Shown piece after piece: positions 25,115 through 34,568 of a stretch of 64,000 nt of DNA. Made by a program: the position numbers and the translations under genes. The DNA is taken from contig JAJIZT010000001.1 in the NCBI GenBank assembly GCA_029948415.1, positions 521,429 to 585,428 of the forward strand. The letters run 5' to 3'. Each line of letters begins with the position of its first letter. The stretch's first letter is position 1. This DNA comes from Cenarchaeum symbiont of Oopsacas minuta (lineage in GTDB: Archaea > Thermoproteota > Nitrososphaeria > Nitrososphaerales > Nitrosopumilaceae). The notes beneath the pieces are model-generated. The model was given only the letters and a program-made list of their open reading frames with translations. It was not told the DNA's origin and ran no database searches.

Positions 25115-27307
25115 GTGGCAAAGTACAAGTCAACTGAACAGGTATTAAAGATCATCAAAAACAAGGAGCAAATCCGTAATTTTGGAGTAATTGCGCACGT
25201 TGATCACGGAAAAACAACTATGAGTGATAGCCTTTTGGCATACTCTGGAATTATTTCACCTTCAGCAGCAGGTACTGCTCTTGCCTTGGATGCTATGAAA
25301 GCAGAACAGGAGAGAGGTATTACAATAGTACAGGCCAATGTTACACTTCATTTCACAAAAGATGATCAAGAATACGTCATAAACATGATAGACACTCCAG
25401 GTCATGTTGACTTTTCTGGTAGGGTTATCCGTAGTCTTCGTGCAATTGATGGTGCAGTCGTAGTATGTGATGCAGTAGAAGGCATCATGACGCAAACAGA
25501 AACTGTGACTCGTATGGCACTAGACGAACGAGTAAAGCCTGTGTTTTTTATAAATAAAATAGACCGTCTCATAAAGGAACTACGTCTTACGCCAGAAAAA
25601 ATGCAAGAAAAACTTGCCACGGTGGTAGCAAACTTTAACGGATTGATTGATACGTACGGTGAACCTGATTACAAAGACAAATGGAAGGTGGGGATTCAAA
25701 ATGGTAGCGTCACATTCGGCTCTGCAAAAGACAAATGGGCAATAAATGTGGACATGATGAAAGAAAAAGGAATTTCATTCAAAGATGTGATCGACGCATA
25801 TCAAAACGAAAAAGTGGCAGAGCTTGCAGAAAAAGCACCACTTGCGGAGGCTATATTGGGAATGGTTGTAAAACATCATCCACCGCCACATGTGGCACAA
25901 AAATACCGTGTTCCAAAAATTTGGAAAGGGGATCTTGAATCTGATATTGGTAAATCCATACTAAACTGTGACGAGAATGGTCCTGCTGTAATGATGATAG
26001 TAAACATGGCACTAGATCCTGCTGCAGGTCCTGTGGCCATTGGGAGACTTTTTTCTGGAACGCTAAAGGATGGAGATCCAATAAACATTATAGACGCAAA
26101 ACGTGAGGGACGAATTCAATCAGTTAACTTTTTCATGGGAAACCAACGTGAACAGGTGGGTGAGCTGAGTGCAGGAAATATACCTGCATTATTAGGTCTG
26201 ACAGAAGCTAGAGCTGGAAATACAATTGCATCGACAAAGAATGTGCCTATGTTTGAAGGCATAAAATATGTATCTGAACCTGTAGTTCAGATTGCCATAG
26301 AGCCAAAACATCCAAAAGATCTTCCAAAGCTAGTGGAAGTTCTAAAGAGACTGACGATTGAAGATCCAAACCTTGTAGTAAAAATAGATCAAGAAAGCGG
26401 AGAAACAATAATCGCAGGCATGGGAGTACTTCACCTTGACATCGCGACAAATCTTATACGAGATAACAAGATCGAAATCGTGACATCAGAACCACTCATA
26501 AACTACCGAGAAACTATACGAGGAACATGCGAGCCAATCATGTCAAAGTCTCCAAACAGACACAATAAGATATTCATGAAAGTGGAACCACTAGAACCGG
26601 AAATTGCCCGCATGATAAGAACAGGTGAGATTGGAGATATGAAAGACAAAAAAGAGATTGCCACACTATTAAAGAAACATGGATGGGATACTGATACGTG
26701 TAAACGTGTTATGCGATTTGACTCACGTGGAAACGTTATGATAAATGCCACAAAAGGTGTACAGTTTATCCAAGAGTCAACAGATTCTCTCCTTTCTGGA
26801 TTTGATGATGTGACAAAAGAAGGTCCGTTGGCAAAAGAACAACTACGTGATTGCAAATTTTTGTTCACTCATTTTGTGCCACATGAAGATCCTGCACATA
26901 GAGGACTATCACAGCTTGGCCCTGCCTCTAGAAGAGCATGCATGGGATCCACACTCATGGCACAACCTATACTTTTAGAACCAATACTCGGCATAGAAGT
27001 TCGTGTACCTCAAGATATGGTGGGAAATGTTGCACAAGTACTTTCAGGTAAGCGAGGTAAAGTGTTGGATATGGCTCAAAAGGGAGTAATTAGCATAGTA
27101 ACAGGAGAGATACCTGCATCAGAGACATTCTCTCTCTCAGAAGATATGCGAGGGCAGACTGCAGGCAAGGCAATGTGGAATACATTCTTCAAAATGTGGG
27201 CAGAGATACCAAAATCGATCATGACAACTGCGGTTCAAGATATTAGAAAACGCAAAGGACTCTCACCGGATCCTCCAAGAGCTGAAGATTTTATAGACAA
27301 AGAATAG
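25115..27307 (+). CDS. fusA: Translation elongation factor EF-2
   Basis: A 730-residue archaeal EF-2, the GTPase that drives ribosome translocation. The P loop AHVDHGKT is at residues 27-34, the DTPGHVDF switch II region and NKID specificity motif follow, and domain IV holds the loop ending in PAHRG, with His595 at the diphthamide position. The C-terminal domain and length are normal. The start is GTG. Any diphthamide modification genes are outside the window. Confidence 0.97.
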   Translation: MAKYKSTEQVLKIIKNKEQIRNFGVIAHVDHGKTTMSDSLLAYSGIISPSAAGTALALDAMKAEQERGITIVQANVTLHFTKDDQEYVINMIDTPGHVDFSGRVIRSLRAIDGAVVVCDAVEGIMTQTETVTRMALDERVKPVFFINKIDRLIKELRLTPEKMQEKLATVVANFNGLIDTYGEPDYKDKWKVGIQNGSVTFGSAKDKWAINVDMMKEKGISFKDVIDAYQNEKVAELAEKAPLAEAILGMVVKHHPPPHVAQKYRVPKIWKGDLESDIGKSILNCDENGPAVMMIVNMALDPAAGPVAIGRLFSGTLKDGDPINIIDAKREGRIQSVNFFMGNQREQVGELSAGNIPALLGLTEARAGNTIASTKNVPMFEGIKYVSEPVVQIAIEPKHPKDLPKLVEVLKRLTIEDPNLVVKIDQESGETIIAGMGVLHLDIATNLIRDNKIEIVTSEPLINYRETIRGTCEPIMSKSPNRHNKIFMKVEPLEPEIARMIRTGEIGDMKDKKEIATLLKKHGWDTDTCKRVMRFDSRGNVMINATKGVQFIQESTDSLLSGFDDVTKEGPLAKEQLRDCKFLFTHFVPHEDPAHRGLSQLGPASRRACMGSTLMAQPILLEPILGIEVRVPQDMVGNVAQVLSGKRGKVLDMAQKGVISIVTGEIPASETFSLSEDMRGQTAGKAMWNTFFKMWAEIPKSIMTTAVQDIRKRKGLSPDPPRAEDFIDKE

Positions 27308-27448
27308 ATATCTGCATGCACACAAAGTGATTATGATAGTTATTTTTGGTGTAATTTTTCTAGATTGGAATTTAATCGTGTATAAAACCTAGATCTATGT
27401 GATATATTTTTCTGTATCAGTTATATTTGATGTCAATTATGACAATGT

Positions 27449-27868
27449 ATGTCTAACAATAAACCTCCAGTATTAAAACTTGTAGAGGAAATAATAGCAA
27501 TTGATCCTGGAGTTCGTTTTGCGTCAATTATAGACAAGGATGGCAACGTTGTGGAAGGAATAATGAATAGTAAAAAAACCAACTTGAAATCACAGCAAGA
27601 ACAAGAATATTTTTGCAAACAAGTAGCAAATAGACGTGCAATGCGAAAAGAATTTGATAACAGTCTTGGCAAAGTGCGTTATGTCCACGTGGAACGGGAA
27701 AAACTTACACAGATAGTGTTGTATCCAAATGATTATACAATATACTTTACACTTGAACCAGAGATGGCAGTAGTTGATCGTGTCAAGATAATAAACAAAG
27801 TAAAGAAACTAGTCTCTGGTATTATGCCAAATATGGTGCATTACAACAGTGGAGGATACTCTGGATGA
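27449..27868 (+). CDS. Thaumarchaeal small paralogue family protein (DUF6659-like)
   Basis: A 139-residue protein with the family core: IDPGVRFASIIDKDGNVVEG, then a Gln/Glu-rich stretch, RRAMRKEFDNSLGKVRYVHVEREKLTQI and a closing strand-helix. The same pattern (a self-description strand IRFAG.I...G, a helix with ...F, a Leu-Gly segment, and R.KL) occurs at 45764, 46419 and 59855. I believe this corresponds to DUF6659; the fold looks roadblock- or profilin-like. Function is unknown. Confidence 0.7.
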   Translation: MSNNKPPVLKLVEEIIAIDPGVRFASIIDKDGNVVEGIMNSKKTNLKSQQEQEYFCKQVANRRAMRKEFDNSLGKVRYVHVEREKLTQIVLYPNDYTIYFTLEPEMAVVDRVKIINKVKKLVSGIMPNMVHYNSGGYSG

Positions 27869-27884
27869 TGGGCAAGTATGCTCT

Positions 27885-28160
27885 ATGAAAATACTAGTAG
27901 ATGAGATGGATGAAAAATGGGTCGAAATGCTAAAAAATCATGGTTTTGAAGCATACAGTGCACGACGATTAAAAGAGACGCATGATATAAGCTCTGATTA
28001 TTCTATAATAAAATATGCATCTGATAATAAATTATTCCTCATAACACGCGACAAAGAATCAGGTGCTGGTTGCAAAGAACAAGGAATCCCATACCTACTT
28101 TTGGATAATGACATGATATTCAATCTTGTATTATCAAAGCTTGAGGAATATAATGACTAG
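27885..28160 (+). CDS. DUF5615 PIN-like protein
   Basis: From ATG 27885 the protein has 91 residues, starting MKILVDEMDEKWVEMLKNHG. Asp residues sit at the PIN-like active-site positions (VDE, DYSII, LITRDKE). This matches the DUF5615 family of PIN-related putative nucleases, often seen as toxins with an antitoxin partner. No clear antitoxin gene lies beside it, so a housekeeping RNA role is equally possible. It starts 16 bases after the preceding paralogue-family gene and is probably co-transcribed. Confidence 0.7.
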   Translation: MKILVDEMDEKWVEMLKNHGFEAYSARRLKETHDISSDYSIIKYASDNKLFLITRDKESGAGCKEQGIPYLLLDNDMIFNLVLSKLEEYND

Positions 28161-28975
28161 CTTTGTGTGTTACATACGCGGTTTTGAATTCTAGATGCAA
28201 TGATAAATGGCATTACGATCAAAATTGGTATACTCGCAACTATTAACAATGTTTGAATCTGCACTAGAGTTGCAGTTAGAATAATGCCTCCTGCAACACC
28301 AACAAATACTGAAAATATAGATCCTACACACGTGGGACATGCAATAAAGAGCCCAGCTGCTGCACCTGCACTAGTGATTCCTTTTTTCTTTTTAGATATA
28401 TGAGTGACGCCGACTACTATTGCCGTGTTTAATGCAACCAAATATGATACAATTGTCTGTAAAATCAAATTTAGCGGTATTATCTGCAGTCCTATATGCT
28501 CATCAAGATATACGAGAATTTTTGGCATATATCCGGCAACATCGCAGCATGGAATTATTTGAGCTGACGGTATCTGAACCCCATAATGATATGAGAAATC
28601 TACCTCTGGTTGATATACTAGTGTACCTGACGTTAGTGTGAAAAAAATTCCATATACTATAAGCGTAATTATGAATACAACTCTTGCCCTAGAATTGTTG
28701 GTGACAAAAGCTATGACATATACTAGACCAATCTTTGGATCATCTGTCAGTTTTTTCCGATGATATGAATACAATCCATATGCGATACAGATCAATGAAG
28801 ATGCAAATACTGCATAAAATCCATACGCTAGGCGTTGTATGTAATCAAAGGCCTCTGGTGTTATCATCTCGGGATTTTGATATCTTGAATATGCTACAAA
28901 GAGTACAACTATGGCAGCAAATCCCATAAATATTGCAGTCTTTCCTGACATGTAGTATTTTAATAACGTGGGCAT
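28157..28975 (-). CDS. Polytopic membrane protein with CPTC motif
   Basis: A 272-residue protein with about six hydrophobic segments. Distinctive features are an exported-side IPCCDVAGY pair of Cys and a CPTC motif inside a late helix (GLFIACPTCVGS). CPTC is a thioredoxin-like dithiol pattern but also a typical metal-site pattern. I recognise no transporter family. It overlaps the convergent DUF5615 gene by four bases and lies 7 bases downstream of the TrkH-fusion stop on the same strand, so co-transcription is possible. Confidence 0.6.
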   Translation of the reverse strand: MPTLLKYYMSGKTAIFMGFAAIVVLFVAYSRYQNPEMITPEAFDYIQRLAYGFYAVFASSLICIAYGLYSYHRKKLTDDPKIGLVYVIAFVTNNSRARVVFIITLIVYGIFFTLTSGTLVYQPEVDFSYHYGVQIPSAQIIPCCDVAGYMPKILVYLDEHIGLQIIPLNLILQTIVSYLVALNTAIVVGVTHISKKKKGITSAGAAAGLFIACPTCVGSIFSVFVGVAGGIILTATLVQIQTLLIVASIPILIVMPFIIASRIQNRVCNTQS

Positions 28976-28981
28976 TAAATT

Positions 28982-30802
28982 CTATGCGGCAAGCCTTGGA
29001 TAAAATATGTAAATGACTGCTATTATCTCAAGTCTTCCAAATATCATCAAAAAACTCATACCTATTTTGGATGCTGGATCTACATCTATAGTGATGACTC
29101 CTGCTGAAAGTCCTCCTGTAGTGATGAGGCCAACTGCTTCTAAAAATGATTCTGCAAAGCTAGCCTCACTTATCGTCTCTATGTATGCGGCAGTACCGAG
29201 TGAAATTATAGGAAAGAATAAGATAAGAATCACTGCCGTCATCATCTCTTTTCTGTCGTCTTTGTTAATACTATTTCTTGTAGAACGGCGAGCAAATATC
29301 ACTATGTTGCTGATCTGCATCAACCTGAATATCTTTATCCCTCCAGCTGTGGAAAAGCCACATCCTCCAACAAACATCAAAAATATCAACACTCCGTATC
29401 CTGTTCCGCCGACACTAGTAAGATCAGTTATCTGTAGACCTGCGGTAGTTCCTGCTGATATTGCATAAAATGCACCTTCAAAATAACCAAAACCTCCTAC
29501 CCACATGAATGTGGCCGCTCCTACAGCTAAAACACCAAAGTAGACGAGAACCTCTTTACCAACCTTTGTTACCATGAACCGTTTACGTACAAAACCATAA
29601 TGGAATGTAAAAGGGAGAGCTCCAAGTATCATGGCTACCATGAGGGTTGCATGTTGTTGCCATACCATATCTGCCAACATAGTAGACGATGGGACAAAGC
29701 CTCCAGTTGCTACCGTACTCATTACCAGCGAAACATTGTCAATAATATCAGTAGCTCCAAAGGCGTACAATATGGATACAAATATCATAATATATATTGA
29801 AAATATCACAATGATGGTGCCAAAGAGCTCACGCAGATGAAGAGTCTTACCAGATATGAAACCACGCATGGTTTGTAGTTTTCCTTCGGGGTAAAAGGCT
29901 GTAATCACAAGATAGATGAAACTCATACCTCCAACTAGTTGCGTAAAACTCCGATAAAATGTAAAGCTCTGTGGAAGATCTTCGGGAGTGTCAAAGAGTG
30001 ATATTCCTCCTGTGGTAAACCCTGCAGCACTTGAGAAAAACCCACTAGCAAACGCCTCGATTGGTGTTTCATAGTAAACCGTAGACGCATACATGTATGG
30101 AATGGTGCCAAATAGCGTGAGAATAAACAGACTTGAAAACACCAGTATAGAAGCTTGCCGCATATTCAAACTAGATTTTTCACCGTATGAATTTAGAAAA
30201 AACCCAGTAACTAGTAGCATAACAGTTGTCAGGTATATTCCAGTAGCTGTCACCGTATCGCCTAGGATAGTTGCCACCACGGCTGGAACTAGAATGAGCA
30301 CTCCTGAAAACTGGAGAACAAATCCAAGGTTTCCCAAAATTGCTTTTATCGGTGGACTGAGAAGTCTTGGTGCAGTAACTGTTGCGTTACGTATGGCATC
30401 TGCTATAGTCTGCCGACGTATTATCCCAATAATCTCGCCTTTTTTGTTTACCACGGGAAGTTTACGTACATTATGGTCGCGCATAGTACGAAGGGCGATT
30501 TGAATCTGAGTTTTAGCTGTTACAGTGATGAGAGGAGAGCTCATTATGTCATCCAAAGTAGTGGTCTCTGCATACACGTTTTTGTCACCAACTTTGCTTA
30601 TGATGTCTTGATCAGTCACAATTCCTACTGGTTTACCAGTTGATTCAGTAACTATGATATCGTCAAGTTCGTAATGTTGTAGATGTGTAGCCGCCTGTCG
30701 AGTGGGAGTAAATACTGGCAACTTTAATACATCAGTATCCATATGTACTGAGACAGGCTGACCTAGAACGTATGATATCGATTTTTGAGACTCACTTGAC
30801 AT
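28982..30802 (-). CDS. trkH: TrkH-family K+ transporter with N-terminal CBS pair
   Basis: A 606-residue fusion. Residues ~15-135 contain two CBS motifs (GKPVGIVTDQDII and GEIIGIIRRQTI), which usually bind adenine nucleotides. The remainder is a TrkH/KtrB-type channel with four selectivity-loop segments: AGFTTGGIS, VATGGF, GTTAGLQ and ITTGGLSAG, all with the key Gly. It should carry K+ (or Na+) across the membrane. In most organisms regulation comes from a separate TrkA/RCK subunit; here the CBS pair may sense ATP/AMP directly. Confidence 0.9.
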   Translation of the reverse strand: MSSESQKSISYVLGQPVSVHMDTDVLKLPVFTPTRQAATHLQHYELDDIIVTESTGKPVGIVTDQDIISKVGDKNVYAETTTLDDIMSSPLITVTAKTQIQIALRTMRDHNVRKLPVVNKKGEIIGIIRRQTIADAIRNATVTAPRLLSPPIKAILGNLGFVLQFSGVLILVPAVVATILGDTVTATGIYLTTVMLLVTGFFLNSYGEKSSLNMRQASILVFSSLFILTLFGTIPYMYASTVYYETPIEAFASGFFSSAAGFTTGGISLFDTPEDLPQSFTFYRSFTQLVGGMSFIYLVITAFYPEGKLQTMRGFISGKTLHLRELFGTIIVIFSIYIMIFVSILYAFGATDIIDNVSLVMSTVATGGFVPSSTMLADMVWQQHATLMVAMILGALPFTFHYGFVRKRFMVTKVGKEVLVYFGVLAVGAATFMWVGGFGYFEGAFYAISAGTTAGLQITDLTSVGGTGYGVLIFLMFVGGCGFSTAGGIKIFRLMQISNIVIFARRSTRNSINKDDRKEMMTAVILILFFPIISLGTAAYIETISEASFAESFLEAVGLITTGGLSAGVITIDVDPASKIGMSFLMIFGRLEIIAVIYIFYPRLAA

Positions 30803-30914
30803 GTATACACTGATTTATAGCTTGTATTTTAATAGGCAAGACGATCGTAGAACGTAACATATACTATTATTTTATGTGTGAATAAGGAATTATTTTACTA
30901 GTGAAACAAAGATA

Positions 30915-32254
30915 GTATGAGATCAGCTATTAAACAAGAGTACCTCTTCAAAGACGCTCTTACCGTGTGCTTTCCATGTCAAAATGCACGTTAGAAAGTT
31001 TGATTCTTTTCATAGACTGTTTATCTTACGGCGAACCACAACATCACGCTCGGCATCATTGTTTGTAGGTGGAATGTCTTTATGCTCAATAAATGCAAAG
31101 AGTTTCTGTGGCATTTACCAACCGTTTGATCAACCTCTTCATTTCTGGCATTTCAAAGCTATGATATCCATCCAACATGCAATCAAATGCGTATTCAAAC
31201 GCATGCATCACAATTGGCATAGTTTTTAGTATTCTCAAACAACATACACATCTCTTCATAGAGTTTTCTATATGCACTACCATATCTTATCGCCATGTGT
31301 TTAGCAACACGCAGCTCGTGAGCCTAGGCATCGTTGATGCATTCCTCGCTCTTGTACACAGAATATCCATCAGTTACTGTAACACCATAAAATTTGTCCA
31401 TAACATATGCACCGCGACTCTTGTTCATGATTATTGCAATATTTTTCTTGTATGTAATGCCACCATGCCCAAACTAATTGTCCATCTCGTGTGTATGATG
31501 TCTAATCAATATTGACAAACGGTGATTGGACAACTGTATTTGTTATTGTTTTTGCATCTTTTTCCATTTGATCTGAGACGTTTGCAATTATGGTGGATTT
31601 TGTAACAACCAAACCGCATGCTGTTTTGACCAGTTGTGGTATTTGATCATATGGAATTCTTGTTGACCTGTATTCAGTAACCAGAGCAATTACATTCTTG
31701 CAATATGATCCTGATTTTGGTAGATCATTTTCTGCTTTACATACGTGTTTGCAGTTTGTACATACGCATATGCTGATTTCATGTCTAGTCTCTTCTACAA
31801 CTGCTGGTCATAATGTCACGTGTTTTTGTGTATGAATGTTTCATGGTGTCGCCACAACTGCATTTGGTATTTTTCATGGTATGAGTTATGGTACTAGTGT
31901 TTGCGTGATGTTCCTTTGTGGCCTAGACTGCCGCCTGATTTTTTTGGTGAGTGGTAATTCGCCGTTTTCTCTTGCCTTGCGTTTTTCTTTTAGATATAAG
32001 TGAGCGTATAGAGAGTTGGGGTTTTCATAATATGCGAGTTGATTCTGGAGAAGTGTGTTTTCCTTACTCAGCATATCCACCTGATCTGTCAATTTTGCTA
32101 TTGTTTCATTTGTCTTTTCTGTAAAAACTCTCAGGTATCTTTCAATTCACTGTTTGTCGAATGTCTACTCATGGAATGGATGGGTTATTGATAATACTTA
32201 TCTATATGATCGTGTGTTATTGACTAATTTGTTAGTCATGAGCTGACCTCATAC
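30915..32254 (-). mobile_element. Decayed IS66-type element with 8-bp target duplication
   Basis: The 1.34-kb element begins GTATGAGATCAGCT and ends AGCTGACCTCATAC, an inverted repeat with one mismatch. It is flanked by CAAAGATA (30907-30914) and CAAAGATG (32255-32262), an 8-bp duplication with one later change. IS66 elements make 8-bp duplications and have ends starting GTA. Remains of an IS66 transposase lie inside on the minus strand. The ends resemble those of the MITE at 12618. Confidence 0.85.
30970..32170 (-). pseudogene. IS66-family transposase (disrupted)
   Basis: The N-terminal coiled coil and linker are readable at 31886-32092 (LSKENTLLQNQLAYYENPNS, KRKARENGELPL). The zinc-finger region follows in broken frames around 31740-31880 (KCSCGDTMKHS, then CVCTNCKHVC). 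The C-terminal PPTNNDAERDVVVRRKI is near 31020-31075, matching the IS66 PTNN.AER signature. Several stops and frameshifts, and probably a loss of the central catalytic part, make it non-functional. Confidence 0.85.
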
Positions 32255-32259
32255 CAAAG

Positions 32260-32724
32260 ATGCATATTCATATTTATATTCAAAGAATACTGTTAGATCA
32301 CGTGCGAATAGATGATAGAGGTAGTCCAGACTATGAGTCAGTTCGACTTCATTATATAGGTCTTGTAGATCCTTATGCTATAGAAGGACTAATGATCTTA
32401 TCTTCTACAGACGGAAGAGAATTTATGATGCGTGCATTTTCTGGAGAAATTGCCAAACACATCAAATCATTCTCTAAAGGTAATGATAAAACACAGACAA
32501 TCTATTCAATGTTTGAAGAAATGTGCGAACAAAACGGCGACATTCTTGTCAAAGTGAAAATATACGAGAGTGGAGATGCGTTGCGAGCAAACCTGTACTT
32601 TACGGGAAAAAAAGACACCATCTTGAGAAACTATAGGGCATCGGATGCTGTAGCATTGGCAATTTTTTATGGTGTACCAATATTGATTCGTAGTACGTTG
32701 CTAAAAGAAAAACTCAATGCCTAG
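32260..32724 (+). CDS. Bifunctional nuclease family protein (DUF151/BFN)
   Basis: A 154-residue protein. The core ILSSTDGREFMMRAFSGEIAKHI and the terminal RASDAVALAIFYGVPI match the BFN/DUF151 family, whose members have been reported with DNase and RNase activity. The ATG at 32260 lies inside the target duplication of the IS66 remnant. An internal TATA-like TTTATATTC and a GTG near 32300 suggest a shorter product starting at VRIDDRGSPDYES. Insertion will have cut the gene off from its original promoter. It overlaps convergent purP by four bases. Confidence 0.8.
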   Translation: MHIHIYIQRILLDHVRIDDRGSPDYESVRLHYIGLVDPYAIEGLMILSSTDGREFMMRAFSGEIAKHIKSFSKGNDKTQTIYSMFEEMCEQNGDILVKVKIYESGDALRANLYFTGKKDTILRNYRASDAVALAIFYGVPILIRSTLLKEKLNA

Positions 32725-33806
32725 GTAAGAATTTTTCCAAGGCTATTCTCATCAATTGCTCGTCTTATCTCCATAGCTATACGTCTGCCAATTCCAAACG
32801 TCTGACCATACTGATATTTTGTATATGGGCTAGTTGTTGCAACTATGGGGTTACCTGGAACTCTTAGAGATACATCATATACAACTAGTTCCAAATCACG
32901 TGTTATGACGCTCTGAAGGGAGAATGGTCCTATTATTCCTGGTGGATATTCTTTCTTTACGGCTTTGACAAATTTTTCACCCATAACAAAAACTTTCTCA
33001 AGGAGTGATTCACGTATACTAGCTGGCGTATGACCAACTTCTATATTTTGTAAATCGATGGAGCTCATCTCTAGTTGTTGTGCTGCAGGAATGGCGTTAA
33101 AATCATGCATGTTTGTTTGCAAGCGCCGTTCTATACCGATAAAATCAACATCGTTGGATATGGGAGTATGAAAATAATTAAAATTCATATAAGTTCCGAT
33201 AACTAGCTCTTCGATGCTTGCTTTTTGTAGTTCTTTACGAGATATTAGACCTTTTTTTATCCTTTTTTCAGATTTTTCCGCATAATCTTTTGGAGATGTT
33301 ACAGTAAAAAATGCTCTCTCTAGCTTGCGATTTTTTTCCTGTACCTTTACTATGGCTGACGTGTTTATGTCCTTGGGGTTTGAAAAGATTTTTGGATATC
33401 GTATACCAGCTTTTTTGAGTAGTCGATATTGATCTTTGCGTTCTTCGGCGCGGAACAGCATTCTATTCCCAAATATAGGAACTGTAAATTTTTTTTCAAT
33501 CGTCTCGTATCCAAGATATGCTGTAAGTGATCTGTGCGGAACAACTATGGTGTCCGTTGAAATCATCTTCTTTTGAGCTCTAGCTTTGGCCATATCTGAG
33601 AATTTTTCAACTGTTATTATCTCATCTGCTATTCTTGAAAACTTTTTGTATGGTCTTTCACGCCCTTTTTGACAAAACACTATAGTCTCAAACCCCTCAT
33701 CTTTTGCTCCATCCATTATCTCAAGAGCAGAGTGACTGCCAAGAACACCTATGCGTGGATTTTCATAATTTGAAACAATTTTTGCTATCTCGCTCTTTCT
33801 CACCAT
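32721..33806 (-). CDS. purP: Formate-dependent AICAR ligase (PurP)
   Basis: A 361-residue archaeal PurP, which makes FAICAR from AICAR, formate and ATP in purine synthesis. Visible family features are the N-terminal GVLGSHSALEIMDGAK, the VVPHRSLTAYLGY loop, an ATP-grasp core with AIVKVQEKN and ERAFFT, and the late YPPGIIGPFSLQS and ISLRVPGNP-type (SLRVPGNP) segments. Full length. This replaces the bacterial PurH transformylase. Confidence 0.93.
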   Translation of the reverse strand: MVRKSEIAKIVSNYENPRIGVLGSHSALEIMDGAKDEGFETIVFCQKGRERPYKKFSRIADEIITVEKFSDMAKARAQKKMISTDTIVVPHRSLTAYLGYETIEKKFTVPIFGNRMLFRAEERKDQYRLLKKAGIRYPKIFSNPKDINTSAIVKVQEKNRKLERAFFTVTSPKDYAEKSEKRIKKGLISRKELQKASIEELVIGTYMNFNYFHTPISNDVDFIGIERRLQTNMHDFNAIPAAQQLEMSSIDLQNIEVGHTPASIRESLLEKVFVMGEKFVKAVKKEYPPGIIGPFSLQSVITRDLELVVYDVSLRVPGNPIVATTSPYTKYQYGQTFGIGRRIAMEIRRAIDENSLGKILT

Positions 33807-33876
33807 GTGAAAATATAAAATAATTCATAATATAACTATAGACGTCTTGCCTAAACCCACTCATATTTTGATCTTG

Positions 33877-34005
33877 TTATTTGCGTTTTATGATGAGATT
33901 ATCTAATGCTTGTCCAACATCTGTCATACCGAGACTTTTTGCCAATTTTGATATTGCATCGTATTGATCTCTTGTGCAACAAATTGGTATTGTACGTTTT
34001 TCCAT
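33877..34005 (-). CDS. Small hypothetical protein, 42 aa (possible ribbon-helix-helix)
   Basis: A 42-residue frame from ATG 34005. It reads as a short strand (KRTIPICC) followed by two helices (DQYDAISKLAKSLG and DVGQALDNLIIKRK), the layout of a ribbon-helix-helix DNA-binding protein. It lies between purP and the divergent LOG-like gene. The match is only to a fold pattern. Confidence 0.5.
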   Translation of the reverse strand: MEKRTIPICCTRDQYDAISKLAKSLGMTDVGQALDNLIIKRK

Positions 34006-34052
34006 GTATGATATATGATAATATTATTTAATATCCTTTGCTATGGGCTAGT

Positions 34053-34568
34053 ATGCTCAAACGTGCACAGATATTGGTTATCGGTCATAACGAGTCTGGA
34101 TGCACTGCCGATCATGAAAAAATTGCATACGAGACAGGTGCCAATGTGGCAAAATTAGGTGCTACTCTCATAACCGGAGGACTTGGAGGAGTAATGCAAT
34201 CTTCGTGTAAAGGTGCAAACGAGGCAGGTGGTATTGCAATAGGGGTGTTGCCACACAACAAACGTGGCGAAGAGAATGAATTCTGTAACGTGGTAATTCC
34301 TACTGGATTAGGATATGCTCGAGATTTTGTAAATGCTCTATCAGCTGATGCTGTAATAATAATAGGTGGAGGTGCTGGAACGCTCTCTGAAATGTGTGCA
34401 GCATACATGTATGATCGACCGATGGTTGCAATACGCGGTACGGGGGGAATGGCAGATGAATATGTTGGAAAATATATGGATTACAGGAAAAAATTTCTAA
34501 TACGCGGAGCCGATTCCCCTATAGTTGCAGTAAAGACTGCGTTAAAACTATGCGGACATGGTGTATAA
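34053..34568 (+). CDS. LOG-family / TIGR00725-type nucleotide-binding protein
   Basis: From ATG 34053 the protein has 171 residues; a TATA-like ATTTAATAT lies about 25 bases upstream. The fold is Rossmann-like, with ATLITGGLGGVMQSSCKGA and the phosphate-binding GGGAGTLSEMC, close to the LOG PGGxGTxxE motif. LOG enzymes cleave nucleotide 5'-monophosphates to free base; the archaeal TIGR00725 subgroup has uncertain activity. Its end overlaps the convergent dehydrogenase gene by 21 bases. Confidence 0.8.
   Translation: MLKRAQILVIGHNESGCTADHEKIAYETGANVAKLGATLITGGLGGVMQSSCKGANEAGGIAIGVLPHNKRGEENEFCNVVIPTGLGYARDFVNALSADAVIIIGGGAGTLSEMCAAYMYDRPMVAIRGTGGMADEYVGKYMDYRKKFLIRGADSPIVAVKTALKLCGHGV

Noticed and set aside
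27885-28160. Toxin of a toxin-antitoxin pair (DUF5615)
   Set aside because: No antitoxin-like gene is adjacent; the upstream gene belongs to a housekeeping-like paralogue family. The nuclease call alone is kept.
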